Source of the DNA: Odobenus rosmarus divergens
Taxonomy: Eukaryota > Chordata > Mammalia > Carnivora > Odobenidae
Assembly (NCBI RefSeq): GCF_000321225.1
Contig: NW_004450403.1
Span: 1,541,316-1,605,315 of the forward strand
Length of the DNA: 64,000 nt
Direction of reading: 5' to 3'
The first letter of the stretch is position 1, and each line of letters begins with the position of its first letter. The notes beneath the pieces were generated by a model. It saw nothing but the letters and a program-made list of their open reading frames with translations, was not told the origin of the DNA and did no database searches. Positions 45,964 to 57,599 of the stretch are shown here, piece after piece. The position numbers and the translations under genes were made by a program.

Positions 45964-48070
45964 ATTTCAACTTCAGGCTTTTTCCAATAGAAACCTGTAA
46001 AGGACTAAAATAGTGAATAAACGTCAGCCAAGGCCTTTATAATTGGGTCTTTGTATGTTTCTCGATAGAGAACAGTCGTTTCACCTGGCTTCCTTCTTCA
46101 AACTGTATTTTTCCATGGTTGCATGGCTTTGACTAGTAGAAACATTTCTGGAGCATAATTCTCTCTTGAAAATTAGGAATAGAAACTGAGAACAAGATAT
46201 AGCTCAAATGCATTTAAGATGAAGCCCGTAGGTAAGAGGTGTGCATCTTGTCATAGATGCTTTCTTGGGATAAACACCTTCCTTTGTTACATCTCCCTGA
46301 TTCATCCTAGCCTTTGAATTTCCAGCTGTTGATTCTAGCTGTAGCAATAGCTTTTCAGATTGGGAACATCCTATCAAATCTTAAGGAAGATTTGTCAACA
46401 TAACCATGAATAACTATAACAAGGCAAGAATGCTGGTAAGAGGGAGAAAGGCTAGTGCTCATGATTTAGCAGTTAAAATATAAAAATGTATGGTCTGATG
46501 TAAGGTATCAGTTCATGAATTACCTTAGCTACCTCCCTTGGACGAGGAAAATCAAGTGACCTACAAGACACTAACATTTGTACTTTTAGAAATTTTTTTT
46601 CAATTAAGTGTGGCCATTAAGGGATGCTTCTCGGGTTGTGAGAGGGCAATATAGGCGATAGCAGGAACCTGTAAATACTGCTTTTTGTGCTCTTTAAGGT
46701 GAGCAATTCTGTTGGGTGATACTGAGATATATTTTTTAATGTCCTGCAGAACTGACATAAAAGTATAGAAATAATGATCTATATTTTCATAAGAGTCTAA
46801 ATCACATTATTCCTTTCAAATACTTCACTTCAGTTGAAACTCCCGTTCTTCATATGCGGAAATGGAGGCTCTAGAAAGTGTGACTTATTCAAGGTCATTT
46901 AGAAAACGTGGAGTCAAGAATTTGATCTTCTTATTCGTGGGTGAGTGCTCTACTGTGCCATTATTTTGCCCCAACAGCTAACTCTAGATGAACATCTACT
47001 GAGAACTATTGGCTGAGCATATAAAGAAATATTTTAAAATAATGACATATATTTATGTCTTAAATATATCAAAGATTGTATGTATAATGAATTAGAAAGT
47101 AATTCACATTTTTCAAAGAGGCATTTTTTTAAATAAAATATACACGTAAATGAAATATTGTAGTCCTTAAACCTAGTTCTGGAAATGCAGTCTGGTCTTG
47201 TATGTCGTGGGAGCCAGAAGACATCAGTTTCTTCAATACGTCTGTGTACTCAAGAACTATGGAATCCTGATCGTCATTAATTAACGATGCATTCTTGTTT
47301 CTGCAACATCAAATAATAAAAACTTAGGAAGGCAAGGTACCCCCAAACCCGGGGAGGAGTCAAATTTGCATCTAGATATAGCCTGATCTTTGACCCTTTT
47401 TACAGACCAAAAGCTCTTTGATATTGAGGCTCTTGGCCACAGATTAATGAGCCGTAGGTGGGCCTGAGGGCCTCATGATGATGCTCAGAGAATTTATTCA
47501 ACTCATACAGCAGTGATGAGGTTAACTCCAGCCATCTCCTAGGGAACCAGCAGTGACAGTTCACCACATAGTCTTGGGGAGATTATTGGTCTGCTGTTTT
47601 ATAAAGTAAATTTTGATTGCTGCTGATGGATTTTGTTTTTGTTTTTGTTCTGAGTCCATTTTTTTTTTTTTTTTTTTTTTTTACTGTATTCAATTTAGTG
47701 CCAACTAGCATGTTACAAACTCAGGGATATTCTCCATGCTACAGAAAATTTGAGATTTTAAAACATCAACAACAGCAGTATTTGTGAAAATGCTCTAACA
47801 GTGCGTATATTTACAGTGGCTTAGATTTAAATATCTTTGACACAGAATTACCACAAGAAAAATAATCTAAGGTATGTTCGCCTTGAGAAACCATTTATAA
47901 AACTGCATCTGTCTTCTTCACTAATGAGAAAGGGTTAATTTCTGCAAGTCACACATAACTTGATTTTAAGGTATTGGGTCTTCTGTGATCTATTTGCTAG
48001 ATTTCTTTTTTAAGTTGGAATCTTAATTTTTAAAATAAACCGTAGCAGACTTGTATGTGCGTCCCATCCA
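45964..48070. other. AT-rich unique stretch with one MIR
   Basis: A minus MIR lies at about 46815-46970 (CATATGCGGAAATGGAGGCT, then TTCAAGGTCATTTAGAAAAC and GAGTGCTCTACTGTGCC). A T run of 24 at 47659-47682 followed by TTCAATTTAGTGCCAACTAG may be the edge of a short L1 fragment. No open frame above 60 codons exists here. Confidence 0.45.
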
Positions 48071-48073
48071 CAG

Positions 48074-48102
48074 ACACACACACACACACACACACACACA
48101 CA
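48074..48102. repeat. (CA)n microsatellite
   Basis: About 14 uninterrupted AC units. Likely polymorphic. Confidence 0.97.
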
Positions 48103-49919
48103 AGATTCAGATTTCCCCAAGCCTCTCCCCTCTTTCTAGAAAGCTTTCCTGTGTCAACAAGCAGCAACACGAAAGCAAGTGCATCTGAGCTTAATGAGCA
48201 ATTCATCTGCACGCTGGGAGGGTCAAGATAAATCCACCAAGAAGCAGTTCAGGTTGGAGGGGGAGCATTCTTATTTATCATGCTGCATAATAAAGGGCCG
48301 ATCTCCCTGTCCATAAACTCACAGCAGCCAAAGGGACAGCTATTTGCACCCTCGTGCTCTAAGACCCACTTTCTCAGAATGCATTTTGTTTTCCCACCCA
48401 AGACCCATCAGTCAGCCAGCTTGGTGTGGATTTTGTTTGTCTCTTGGCTATCTGATCCCTGTCCCCCAAATACCTGAGAATGATTTAAATATAAAAAAGA
48501 AAAGCTAAAGCTCATTACTGCAATGATAAATTGCAGGGCACATGTGGGTGTGGATAAGGAATTTCGGTGAGGATGGAATCATAAGTGATACCCGTGTCCC
48601 ACCAGCAGAAGCAGCGCTGAACCCCCAGAAGTGACGGCGAGGTGAGTCCTGAGCGTACGGCCAGTGCCAGGCGTCTGCACTCCTGGCCCAGGAGGCTGTT
48701 CCCCTACAAAAGAGCTTTGTTAAGCCAAATCTTTAATTCCAAGAGCAATGCCTAATTTATACCCCGCAGCAGGCTGGGGATTTTGCCTGTGCTATTTTTA
48801 CAACATTTCTGAGGTATCCCTTTGTTATTGTGGATACCAGTAGAGAATCAAAGGCTGACGTTTCCCCACCCCCTGGTCATCACCCAGTATTTTGTCATCC
48901 TCACTCTGCTTGAGATTAGGAAAATCGACAACACGATTCCCAAATCTAATGAATAGACGACTCTAAGGAATGTATGTGATTTTTTTTTTTGCACCAAGTA
49001 TATATTCTAGTAGTAAATTCCGTGATGTTCCCTACATCAATGGTGCATAACCATGTGCTTTTCTTAATAGGATTTATGCTTGTCGGCTTTCTATATGCCC
49101 TGCCATGCTAGATAAAGGGAAGGCAGAGTTCCCCATGGTAACCATAGCCACTCCACTCCCAACTGTTGGCAAATTCCTCCTAAGCATAAAACAGGCAATG
49201 CGAGGGAAGAATATGTCCGCTTATACATAAACATGACAGACTCCTATCTGGAAGCCAAGGGTAGCTAGCCTCCAGATTGAATTTAGATTTTCTGATCGTG
49301 GGGCCAGATCCTTCTATTAAATCTTCCCTTTGAAACCATCTGCAACTGGAAAACAAGAAAATCTTAATTCCTTCCAGATTCAAACCCATTTCCAGTCAAA
49401 TGTCACCCAGACTCCATGGAGGACGGAGGAAGGAGAATTCTTTATGCATCTGCTCCAATTGAAAAGGTTATTTCCCTGTCTTCAAGATGACTCTTGAGCA
49501 GCCTGCAGCTCCGAGGACAGCACCCTGAATGCAGGGGTTGCTAGGAGATAAGTCTAGCTTTCAGACGGCATTGCTTGGAGTTCTCTCTAATTGACAGCTC
49601 CTTACCCTAAGGGTCTAATTCTAACCTTGAGACCAAGACTATAATGAGAGGGCAGCTTGCCATCACCCCTGTTTCTGGCGAAGGCAAGGAGATTACGGGC
49701 GGCCTGTTCTGCTGGGGTTTTGTTATGCTTCTTTAGGACCGAGGCACTGGGAGAGACACAGGGTGGCAACCTGCTGCTCGGCTCAGCATCACTGGGGGCT
49801 TATCTGATGCGGGACACCCGAATAAACTTTATCTTCCAGTTAAGATGGTCTCTCTTTGAAAGAAGAAGGGCATGCGGGGAAGAGAAGTCCTTACTGAACT
49901 TTGAAATGATTTGAAATTT
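48103..49919. other. Repeat-poor unique stretch
   Basis: No transposon recognised over 1.8 kb. GGTAAC at 49138-49143, within CCCCATGGTAACC, resembles an RFX half site. Frames are short. No gene called. Confidence 0.4.
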
Positions 49920-50650
49920 GAGCAGGGAAGGTGGATTTCTTTAAAAAGGCGGGGAGGGGGAGGAGAGATGGGAGAGCAAAGGCAAGAAAACAGCCGATCT
50001 CCGTTTCCACGCTGACTCCTCCCCGCCATGGTCATGAATAGCTAGCTCCCCCGGCCGCCCCTGCTGCTTCTGAGATATTATTTAGGACTTGGGGGCCAAC
50101 AATAAAGCAAGAAGCAACAAAAGGAAGAGATTAGCAGGCCCGGAGAAGGAGGTATTTCCATGTGGCCCATCCTGCAAGTGCGTTGACTTATTTCTGCGAA
50201 CCAAACAGCGCACATCAGCGCAGTTTATGTCCAGCCTGAAGCTAATACTCCCCACGGGCTGATGGATCCTCCGCATTTGTGAGGCATCTATTCAGCGACA
50301 CAGTGGGAGGGGAGAGCAGATTCCCGGAGCAGGCTGGCTGGTCAGCAAGGAGAGCCCATCTGATTCCAGCAGAAACCATGCCAATTGGAGGTTTCAGCTG
50401 TTCCCCCCAAAGGACCTCACCCCTCCCCTGCTCAGCCAGGGCCAGTGGAAACACTCGGGCCGGTTCTGCAGTTTGCAGCTGAATGTTGCAATTTCACGGA
50501 GAGCACACCCTTATTGCAGCGTTTCCCGCAAGCTGACGATGGTGGCATCGGCGCGTTTTCCGGCTTCATAAACATATTTCAAATGGGGAACGCGCAATTT
50601 TATTAGAGGTTGTAATCATTGGAACAAGATAATATTTCCTTTTCACAAGG
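49920..50650. promoter_or_regulatory. Candidate regulatory block, CpG-enriched with E2F-like sites
   Basis: Repeat-free and noticeably richer in CpG than the rest of the window. TTTCCCGC, a consensus E2F site, is at 50522-50529. An inverted pair, GCGCGTTTTCC (50551-50561) and GGGGAACGCGC (50585-50595), flanks TCATAAACAT. TTTTATTAG and GTAATCATT homeodomain-like sites follow at 50598-50618. ACAATAAAG, a SOX-like site, is at 50099-50107. A developmental enhancer is plausible; there is no TATA box, ORF or splice evidence for a promoter. Confidence 0.35.
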
Positions 50651-51142
50651 GGGTTGCTGGAAGTTCATTTATTGTGAGTAGGTCCCTGGAATATTTAAAA
50701 TAGAGAAATACCTGCTGGAGTCAAGACACAAGAGACTAGAGACTCTGCTTGTCCTTTGTGATTCTGAGTCGCCCAGACACCAAAGTCAGGAGTTTTCAAC
50801 CCAAAAGAGGGAGAGTGGGGTGGATGCCAAAGACCAACACCAAAGAATATTCTTGAGCAAAATATTATGCTATTTCCCCTCGATTTTCTAAATATTTTTA
50901 TTGAAATTCCTGCAAAGCAGGGCTGTTTCTAAACGGGATTTTTTTTTAAAATGCAACCTTTGAGGGAGAAAAATAAAAAAATAAAAATAAAAAGCACCAT
51001 CTTTACAGTTTTAGTAGCATTTTTACTCAATTTATAAATACATTTTTTAAAAAGCTCATATCCAGGAGAACAATGAAAAAGTTGTTCCACATAGTCAATA
51101 AGCAATGATGTTCTTCTTGAATATATTTTTTGTAAATTGTGG

Positions 51143-51590
51143 ATTTTATTTAAATATAATTACAATGTACAGAAGAGTTGCAAAAATAGTACAAAAATCT
51201 CATACCTTTTCCTCAGATCCACCACTTGCTTACATTTTGTCCACTGCATCCTTAACTTTTTTTCTGTGTGTGTGTGTGTCTTTATAGTTTTTTTAAATTA
51301 TTATTAATGTATTCTTCCTGAAACATTTGGTAACAAGTTGAAGGCAACATGTCTCTTTACCTCTAAATATTTCGTTGTGTTTTTCCTAAGAACAAGAATG
51401 TTCTCTTACATAATCACTGTATAATTACCCAAATCAGGATATTTCACAATAATGTAAAACTACCCTCTAATTCCAAATCCATGATCAAAGTTGATCAGTT
51501 GTCTCAATAATGTCCTTTATCGCCACGTCTCCCCAGTCCCAGATCAATTCCAAATCTCACATTACATTTAGTTGTCCACAGGAGAGTTGT
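51143..51590 (-). mobile_element. Old L1M 3' UTR fragment, probably minus
   Basis: Recalled L1M blocks appear in order: GTACAGAAGAGTTGCAAAAA, TAGTACAAAAATCTCATACC and CTTACATTTTGTCCACTGCA. They continue with TCCTAAGAACAAGAATGTTC, TCTTACATAATCACTGTA, TCAATAATGTCCTTTATCGC and CATTACATTTAGTTGTC. A TG repeat is embedded at 51266-51279. Orientation is inferred and less certain than identity. Confidence 0.75.
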
Positions 51591-52298
51591 AATCATTTCG
51601 CCAAGAAAGGCCTAGAAAGCACCACATTGCAGAACATTTTCAATCTTCAGTTGTTTCTAATATTAAACACTTGGGGAAAGGAGACGACTCAAGATAAGTC
51701 AGGGCACTGGTTCTGGGGTGCTTCCTTATGCATGAGATAAATCCTGACTTCTCTAAAGGGAAATGGACCCTATTTTCACATATCACCTAAAGCAAAAACC
51801 AATAATGCCAATTTAAAAATAAATGTTTTGTCAACAAATCTTGACCTTATACAAAATCAGAAGTGCCATTCATTATATAAGAGCTGTAGAAATCATGCAT
51901 ATTTCTGAAAGATCCTTACACAAGGGATTTTATTAGTGTAGAGACTCTTCTGGTTGAGAAAGTGAGAATGAGGTAAGAAGAGAGATAGTGGGTGAAAACG
52001 ACAGGGAGGAAATTATAAGTGGAATAAATAATCAGCTCAGAATGCAAAGAAATAAAACAATGTATAGAGAAGCAAGGGATCATTTAATTTTAAAAATGAA
52101 GTTTTTGCATCATCTTATCATCATGAATGTTATCTATAAAAAAGATTTCTCTTGCCATTGTAAATATTGTCTTGCTACTCTGGTCATGTGGACCTGTTTG
52201 GGGTCCAGGGAGCCTCTGCCCCTCTTGTGCCCCATCACCCAGAGGGGGAGGATGATCTCCCTTCTCCATGAGGTTCCAGTTTTGTTACCAAACCAAGG
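51591..52298. other. Unassigned stretch
   Basis: AT-rich to 52200. 52190-52298 directly abuts the U5 end of the LTR and could be internal proviral sequence. No coding frame is recognised (109-codon plus frame at 51988-52317 has no signature). Confidence 0.3.
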
Positions 52299-53202
52299 TG
52301 AGTTCTCTCCATGGTGAGTCACAGATAGAAACCACACCAGGTAGGGATGCCTGGGTGGCTCAGTTGGTTAAGCGTCTGCCTTTGGCTCAGGTCATGATCC
52401 CAAGGTCCTGGGATCAAGCCCCGCCTCAGGCTCCTTGTTCAGAGGGGAGTCTGCTTCTCCCTCTCCCTCTGCCTCTCCCCCTGCTTGTGCTCTCTCTCTC
52501 TCTTTCTGACAAATAAATAAATAAAATCTTTAAAAAAGATTAAAAAAGAAACCACACCAGGTGAATTGTAGCACAAAGGAAATTTTATTTGCAGCAAATG
52601 AGATCCCAGGGAATAACTTCCATGACTCCCCAAGCAAGGGTGAATGGGTTCCTTTTATTTAGGGTTAGGATAAATATTTAGATAGAGAAACCTTGTCATC
52701 ATATGTAGAGGTGGGCATAACGTCCTGCATGTGTCTTAAGGAAACACGCCTGTACATACATTGTATGTTATATAAATGAGGCTTATGGTCCTCCTTGGGT
52801 AGAGATTGTAGTCTTATAATGAGGTAAAGATAATTGCAGGTCACCTACTCCATGGTCCATCTGCACAGGCACAAGTCGAGGATTTACCTCAAATTGGTCT
52901 GGGTGGTCTTCCTCTGAGCAGCTATTATTGCCTGAGGGGTGGTTTCAGCTTTCCATCATGGGATGGAAACTTTGCCTGAGTTAAGAGAGAAGCTAGAAAG
53001 AAGAGCTTAAGGAAAAATGTGGGACAAAGGCCAGTGGGTACAAGCAGGGGAGCAGTAAAGGTCAGGTGCTGGGGTCCAGCTGGTGACAGCTTTTGTGCAC
53101 ACACTGTGTTGACATGATGTCTGAGCACCAAGGGTGTACAGTAGTTCCATATAGCCATGCACATGGACCTAACTTAGTTTCTGTCTTCTTCCTAATTCTA
53201 CA
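52299..53202 (-). mobile_element. Probable ERV LTR (ERV1-like), minus, split by a SINE
   Basis: Read on the minus strand it starts TGTAGAATTAGGAAGAAG at 53202. A TATA-like CTAAATAAAAGG near 52660 is followed about 50 bases later by the polyadenylation signal region GCAAATAAAATTTCC near 52580. It closes with CAATTCACCTGGTGTGG and CTGTGACTCA. That order (U3, TATA, R with poly-A signal, U5, CA end) is typical of gammaretrovirus-like LTRs of about 0.65 kb. The SINE at 52343-52546 interrupts U5. No flanking target duplication was found, and no gag/pol/env frames are attached. The 3' limit (52299 or 52315) is uncertain. Confidence 0.5.
52343..52546 (+). mobile_element. SINEC, plus, inside the LTR
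   Basis: Full-length copy from AGGGATGCCTGGGTGGCTCA to the AAATAAATAAATAAAATC and AAAAAAGATTAAAAA tail. Perfect 16-bp duplication AGAAACCACACCAGGT at 52327-52342 and 52547-52562. This shows that it entered an existing LTR sequence. Confidence 0.97.
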
Positions 53203-53717
53203 AGAATAAGTTCAACTTAAAGGGTCATCACAGATGGGTATAAAATTCCTGGAATAAATCTCTCCTGTGTTTCTCACTGACCTTGATAGGAACATTCAGT
53301 ATTCTTGACATTGTGGAGCTTGATGTGTATGCACACATACCTACTCCCTCTGCATAGCTATAAAATCAGCCTTTCTGTAGCTACCAACTGACAGTACCTT
53401 TTATGCCCTGTATATATTTGCCACCTCACACCATTTTCTTTGCAATTAAAAATGACACCCATTATTTTTTCACAGGCAATGGTTCTTTTATAAGCCAGTT
53501 TTAATTCTTTTTTTAACTCTGTATTTCTGTTCCAAAGTAAGCAACTGGACTCTAGGTCTTGGCCTATAAGATGAGGTGATGGGTGTATACAGTGGGTGTC
53601 AATTCAGAAGGTGGACTCTTCTGGAAAGAAGTTCTGCAGAATGAGGGGTGGGGTAGATTCAAAATTGTCTGCAGGCAGCTGTGTAGTAAGTAAAGGTTTG
53701 AAGTGACATATAATCCT
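53203..53717. other. Unique non-coding stretch
   Basis: Nothing recognised. Confidence 0.4.
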
Positions 53718-53923
53718 ATTGGTTTCAGGCATCCGTCATAGTGATTTGATATTTGTATACATCATGAAATGATCCTCAGGAAAAGCCTAGTTACCATCTG
53801 TCATCTTACAAAGTTATTATAATATTACTGACTATGTTTCCTCTGTTGTATATTACATCTCCATGTCTTCTTATTTTATCACTGGAAGTTTGTGACCTCT
53901 TAATCTCCTTCACCTATTTTGCC
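53718..53923 (-). mobile_element. L1M 3' UTR fragment, minus
   Basis: Recalled antisense L1M blocks: GTGATTTGATATTTGTATAC, ATCATGAAATGATCCTCAGG and CCTAGTTACCATCTGTCATC. They are followed by TATTACATCTCCATGTCTTC, TTATTTTATCACTGGAAGTT and CCTTCACCTATTTTGCC. Confidence 0.8.
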
Positions 53924-55039
53924 GGGAAAGGAGACTCATAAAATTGGACTCAGATGATCAGGCATGGGAAGGAAATATGTTTCAAGTGCACATCTACATG
54001 GGAGGAGCTCCTAAACAAAGAGCATGTTACGGAAAAGGCCCACCGAACAAATCTATGTTGTTGGATAGGCTAGTTGCTTTAAGTTAATAGCACATCTGGA
54101 GGTTTTCTGCACACACTGGAGTCAATTATATCTTATCTCTAACTGTAGTCATTCAACAAGCACACTATCTTCTCAATCATGCCTATGACTCCTGCCACGG
54201 TCCATGTGGTGGTGCCTATAGACCAGCATTTATGAACACCCACCCAAGCCACTGGTGTGAATAGAGTTTACCCTAGAACTACCTCTTCATCACTGACAAA
54301 GAGGATTTCAGGACAACATGCAAAGGAACAAAAGTGCTCAATAAATACATATCATCACTTGTACTCTACTCACAATCTACTCTGTATCCTCTCTAGTTTC
54401 TTTTCACGGTGTTTTTATCTTTGGAAGTGTTGAGGTGACCTACCAGAAGCATAGGTATATTCCTGAGTTTGTCCAGAGGCTGAATTCATGGTATTCCTTG
54501 AGTTTTCTTTGTCCTTATTATTTTTAAGGCAGCTCATCTTTCCTCCAGAATGTCCCCTTTTGGTTTTTCTTTGAGGTCAAGGCAGTCAGCCTACTGCTAA
54601 AAGCCAAATAAATGTGCTATTTGATCCATTAGCACATTAGCTCAAAATAAATAACATTCAAACATGAGGTTGCTCAGGGGCTATTTTTGAAATTTTAAGC
54701 CCCCAAATGAGAAATTGAGAATTTCCTGCTTAGCACCCAAACAGTAGAGCAGATATTGTGAGAGCAGAGCAACGTGGGGAGAATGGTGGGCCTTTCGTTC
54801 TATCAAATGCGGAAAGTAGACAGTTGGTGCAGCTGCAGTGAAAAACACATAAAAGCTGGATGGGTTTCTTGCTGACTTTCTGCATGGAAGCTTTCATTTG
54901 GAAAAAAAAAATAAAGAAAAAAAGGGGGGAAAAAATGACCCTTGACTATGTTTTGCCCGGAATTGACCTTCAGGAACTCAGAAGGTACCTAGCTGTTCAA
55001 TGGTGTGTTGTGTGCCACACGTGTCTGTAATTACGCATA
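53924..55039. other. Unique stretch with an L2 scrap
   Basis: An L2/MIR-like plus end lies at about 54325-54355 (AGTGCTCAATAAATACAT). An A-rich run occupies 54901-54936. No frame above 60 codons exists in 53165-55400, so coding is very unlikely. Confidence 0.45.
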
Positions 55040-55570
55040 AGCTGTTATGGGATCACAGATGAAGGAAAATTAATTCTCCCTTGTGGAGTTAGGGATGACT
55101 TCACCGAGGAAGTGACATTTGCACTGTAACTTGAAAAGTGAGTGGGGCTTTGCCAAGCAGTTCAATGAGAAATATCACTCCAGGCAGCCGAATAGCTTCC
55201 AGCTCAGGGGTGGTGTGAAATTTCATGTCATGTTCTCAGAATGAGCATAAACCTGTGCTGGTAGGGTTTTGGGGTACAGAGAGGAAGGGGAACGCAGCCT
55301 GGGTGCATGATCTTCTGGGCTGGGTGGACATGGCGTTCAGTCCAGGCTGATGTACGGAGAGCCTGCTACAAATGATGCCTCCTGCCGGGCACTCTGGATA
55401 CAACAGTCAGCCAGCAGATGTCATGACCCCAGCACGTGATGAACAAATGGGGAATTCCAGAAAGTGATGAATGCTCCAAAAAGATGAAATATAGATAACA
55501 TCTGTGCAGTGCGGATGGGAGTCGCACCTCCAATGGGCTTTCAAGGAATGCTCTCTGAGGTCATGGGCCC
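55040..55570 (-). mobile_element. L2 3' region, minus
   Basis: Antisense L2 order: ACTTCACCGAGGAAGTGACA, TTTGCACTGTAACTTGAAAA and ACTCCAGGCAGCCGAATAGC in 55085-55200. The more distal block follows in 55350-55565: GCCTGCTACAAATGATGCCT, GGGCACTCTGGATACAACAG and AAGTGATGAATGCTCC. The order of the two blocks on the plus strand is reversed relative to a single antisense L2, so two fragments or a rearrangement are likely. Confidence 0.5.
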
Positions 55571-56016
55571 TGTCAGCTGGGCCCTGGGTCTGATGCTCAC
55601 AGGCAAAAGGAGTCCAGACTGAAGTCGTCATCATCGGTGACATCGGCACTGATGGCCGCGCGTGCCCCTGACAGCTTGCTCGGGGAAAAACTCTGCATCA
55701 CCTCGGCTGGGCTCCTGCCAAAACAATGAATATTCAGAGTGATCGTAAGAAAGCATTTGACAGACCCAGATTGAGACACAAAATAACTGGTCTACAGTTA
55801 TTCTACAAAATAACTGGTCTATGCTCTTCAATCCCTGAAATCGGAATAAGGTTATGATTACCTAATAGAATTGTGTCAAGTATTTCCTGATATTGATCAT
55901 TGTACAGTGTCGATGAGAAATACTTTATTTTTGAAAACTCACACTGAAGCATTAGGGGTAAAGGAAGTCTTGTCTGTAACTTATTTTTAAAAGGGTTCAT
56001 AGAAGTACGTAAGTGG
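55571..56016. repeat. Unique DNA with a 27-bp tandem duplication
   Basis: ACAAAATAACTGGTCTA occurs at 55778-55794 and 55805-55821, a 27-bp period present twice. The surroundings are unique. Frames here are short and chance. Confidence 0.8.
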
Positions 56017-56094
56017 GTGTGCGCGCGCGCGCAGGCATATGTGTGTGTGCGCGTGTGTGCAGGAGCGCGCATGCGTGCGTGTGTGCTCGCGCGT
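56017..56094. repeat. Alternating GT/GC tract (Z-DNA-prone)
   Basis: Includes ten uninterrupted GC dinucleotide positions near 56020-56032, then GTGTGTGTGCGCGTGTGTGC at 56041-56060, GCGCGCATGCGTGCGTGTGT at 56065-56084 and CGCGCGTG. Alternating purine-pyrimidine with CG steps is the strongest known Z-DNA pattern. Open frames on both strands are artefacts of it. Confidence 0.9.
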
Positions 56095-57546
56095 GAAGGG
56101 GAGACAGACCGTAAAGGAATGGGAGGACTGGTGCAACCAGAGCTGCCTACAGCGCAGCCCCCATCATCGTAAGATGCATTTGTCGCTCCAAGGGGCGCTT
56201 CAGATGCCTTTAGCACCCGTGTGTGAAGCAGGGGATCCTGAGGACCTGCGATTCGGTCTCCCCGGCCCCGCAGGAGGACAAAGCACCCTTGCAGCCTGGG
56301 GTCCCCGACTCCAAGAAGGCAGGAGCTCTCCCCTCAGGGAGCCCCCACTCCACCGGCCTTTGCACCTGTGCCCCCAAGAAGGGCACTGCTCCTTTTCTGC
56401 TCTGTGCATCAGTCCCTCTCCCCTCTTGCCCACTTTCGAGCACACATCCCTCGTTCCATTTTCTCTATAGAAGCCGCCTCTGTCCCCTACCCAGATCCAA
56501 GGTGTGTGCAGTTTCAGTCGCCTGGCTGCCATCTAGGGTCTCTGAGCTGGGAATGTGCCTTGCCACTCAGGACCTGCTCTGATGAGCCTGAGTGGGACAG
56601 ACACATGATGACGATGGCTAGTCGTGGCCTCACAAAGTATTCGGGTAGAAGTTTACCGCTCCCCAGAGAATGGAGTCACATCAATATCAGCTTGGTCTGT
56701 TCAACTCTCCAGGGTTGTGCTGATGATCCATATTTCTCTGTCTAGCCGTGCATCATTTCACAGTGTAGGTTTAAGACAGCAAGTTCTGGCAACAGCTTGA
56801 AGTTCCATCTGGCTAATGGAGAACTCGCTCTCTGGGTACATATTGGTGTCTCACCCCAGTCTTCTTGAGGGATGACAGCTGGGCCATGATGCTGCGTGCA
56901 GCCTGCGGAGCACTGTGCAATCTGACTCACCCTCTCCCAACCTGAGAGAGCTCAATTCCCCATTGAGAGGGGCTGAAATGCCCCATTGTGAGGGCAGTGA
57001 TGCTTCCACCAACCATGAATGGTTGCCAATTGGGAGCTATTTAAACTGGAAGTCAAAGGTCCTCTGGATCTTTCCCATCAAAGATTAAATCCCTCGTTCC
57101 AGGAAAAGAGAAAGTGAAACTCCTATTATCAGGAAACTATAGGAGGAACCATAAACCAATGACACCAGTGATCTTTTCCAATTAGGCTCCTGTAACTTAT
57201 AGTGGGAAACACTTAGCTGATGGCTTAAATAGTTTTATTTCCTCTCAATTATGTACAGAAGCAATCGTTCCTGCAGACTCAACTAAGTCTGATCACTTTG
57301 GTTGAGTCAGTATATAGTTTTCCTGGATTAAGAACTTCCAGTTTTCTAATGCTTATAACATCCAATCTGATTTTTCTTTTTTAAGTCTGGAACCTTAGGC
57401 CCTCTTCCCTCCTTCCCACTGAAATGCTTTCCGAGTCCCATTTTCAACACTGTTCAAACCCAGCCATTATTACACCTTCTTTCTTGCTAATTAAAGAAAG
57501 AAAAAAAAAAAAATAACCTCCTCTAGCTTCCCCACATATGAGGTCC
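56095..57546. other. Unique non-coding stretch
   Basis: Several overlapping frames (77-143 codons) at 56039-56745 exist on both strands because of GC content and the adjoining repeat. None has a domain. A 12-A run lies near 57500-57512. Confidence 0.4.
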
Positions 57547-57589
57547 TATTTTTCAATTCAGTGACTGTTTAGTCAGTGAATTGAAAATA
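57547..57589. repeat. Near-perfect inverted repeat (hairpin)
   Basis: Left arm 57550-57566 (TTTTCAATTCAGTGACT) and right arm 57571-57587 (AGTCAGTGAATTGAAAA) are complementary except for one G-G mismatch (57561/57576), with a 4-base GTTT loop. With one bulged T the pairing extends outward to about 57547-57589. It is too short for a typical pre-miRNA. It could be a cruciform or paired TGACT sites. Confidence 0.85.
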
Positions 57590-57599
57590 ATCACCAAAT

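Noticed and set aside
49130..49144. Second X-box (CCCCATGGTAACC).
   Set aside because: Only one good half site (GGTAAC); the other half departs from the consensus, so it is not scored as an RFX site.
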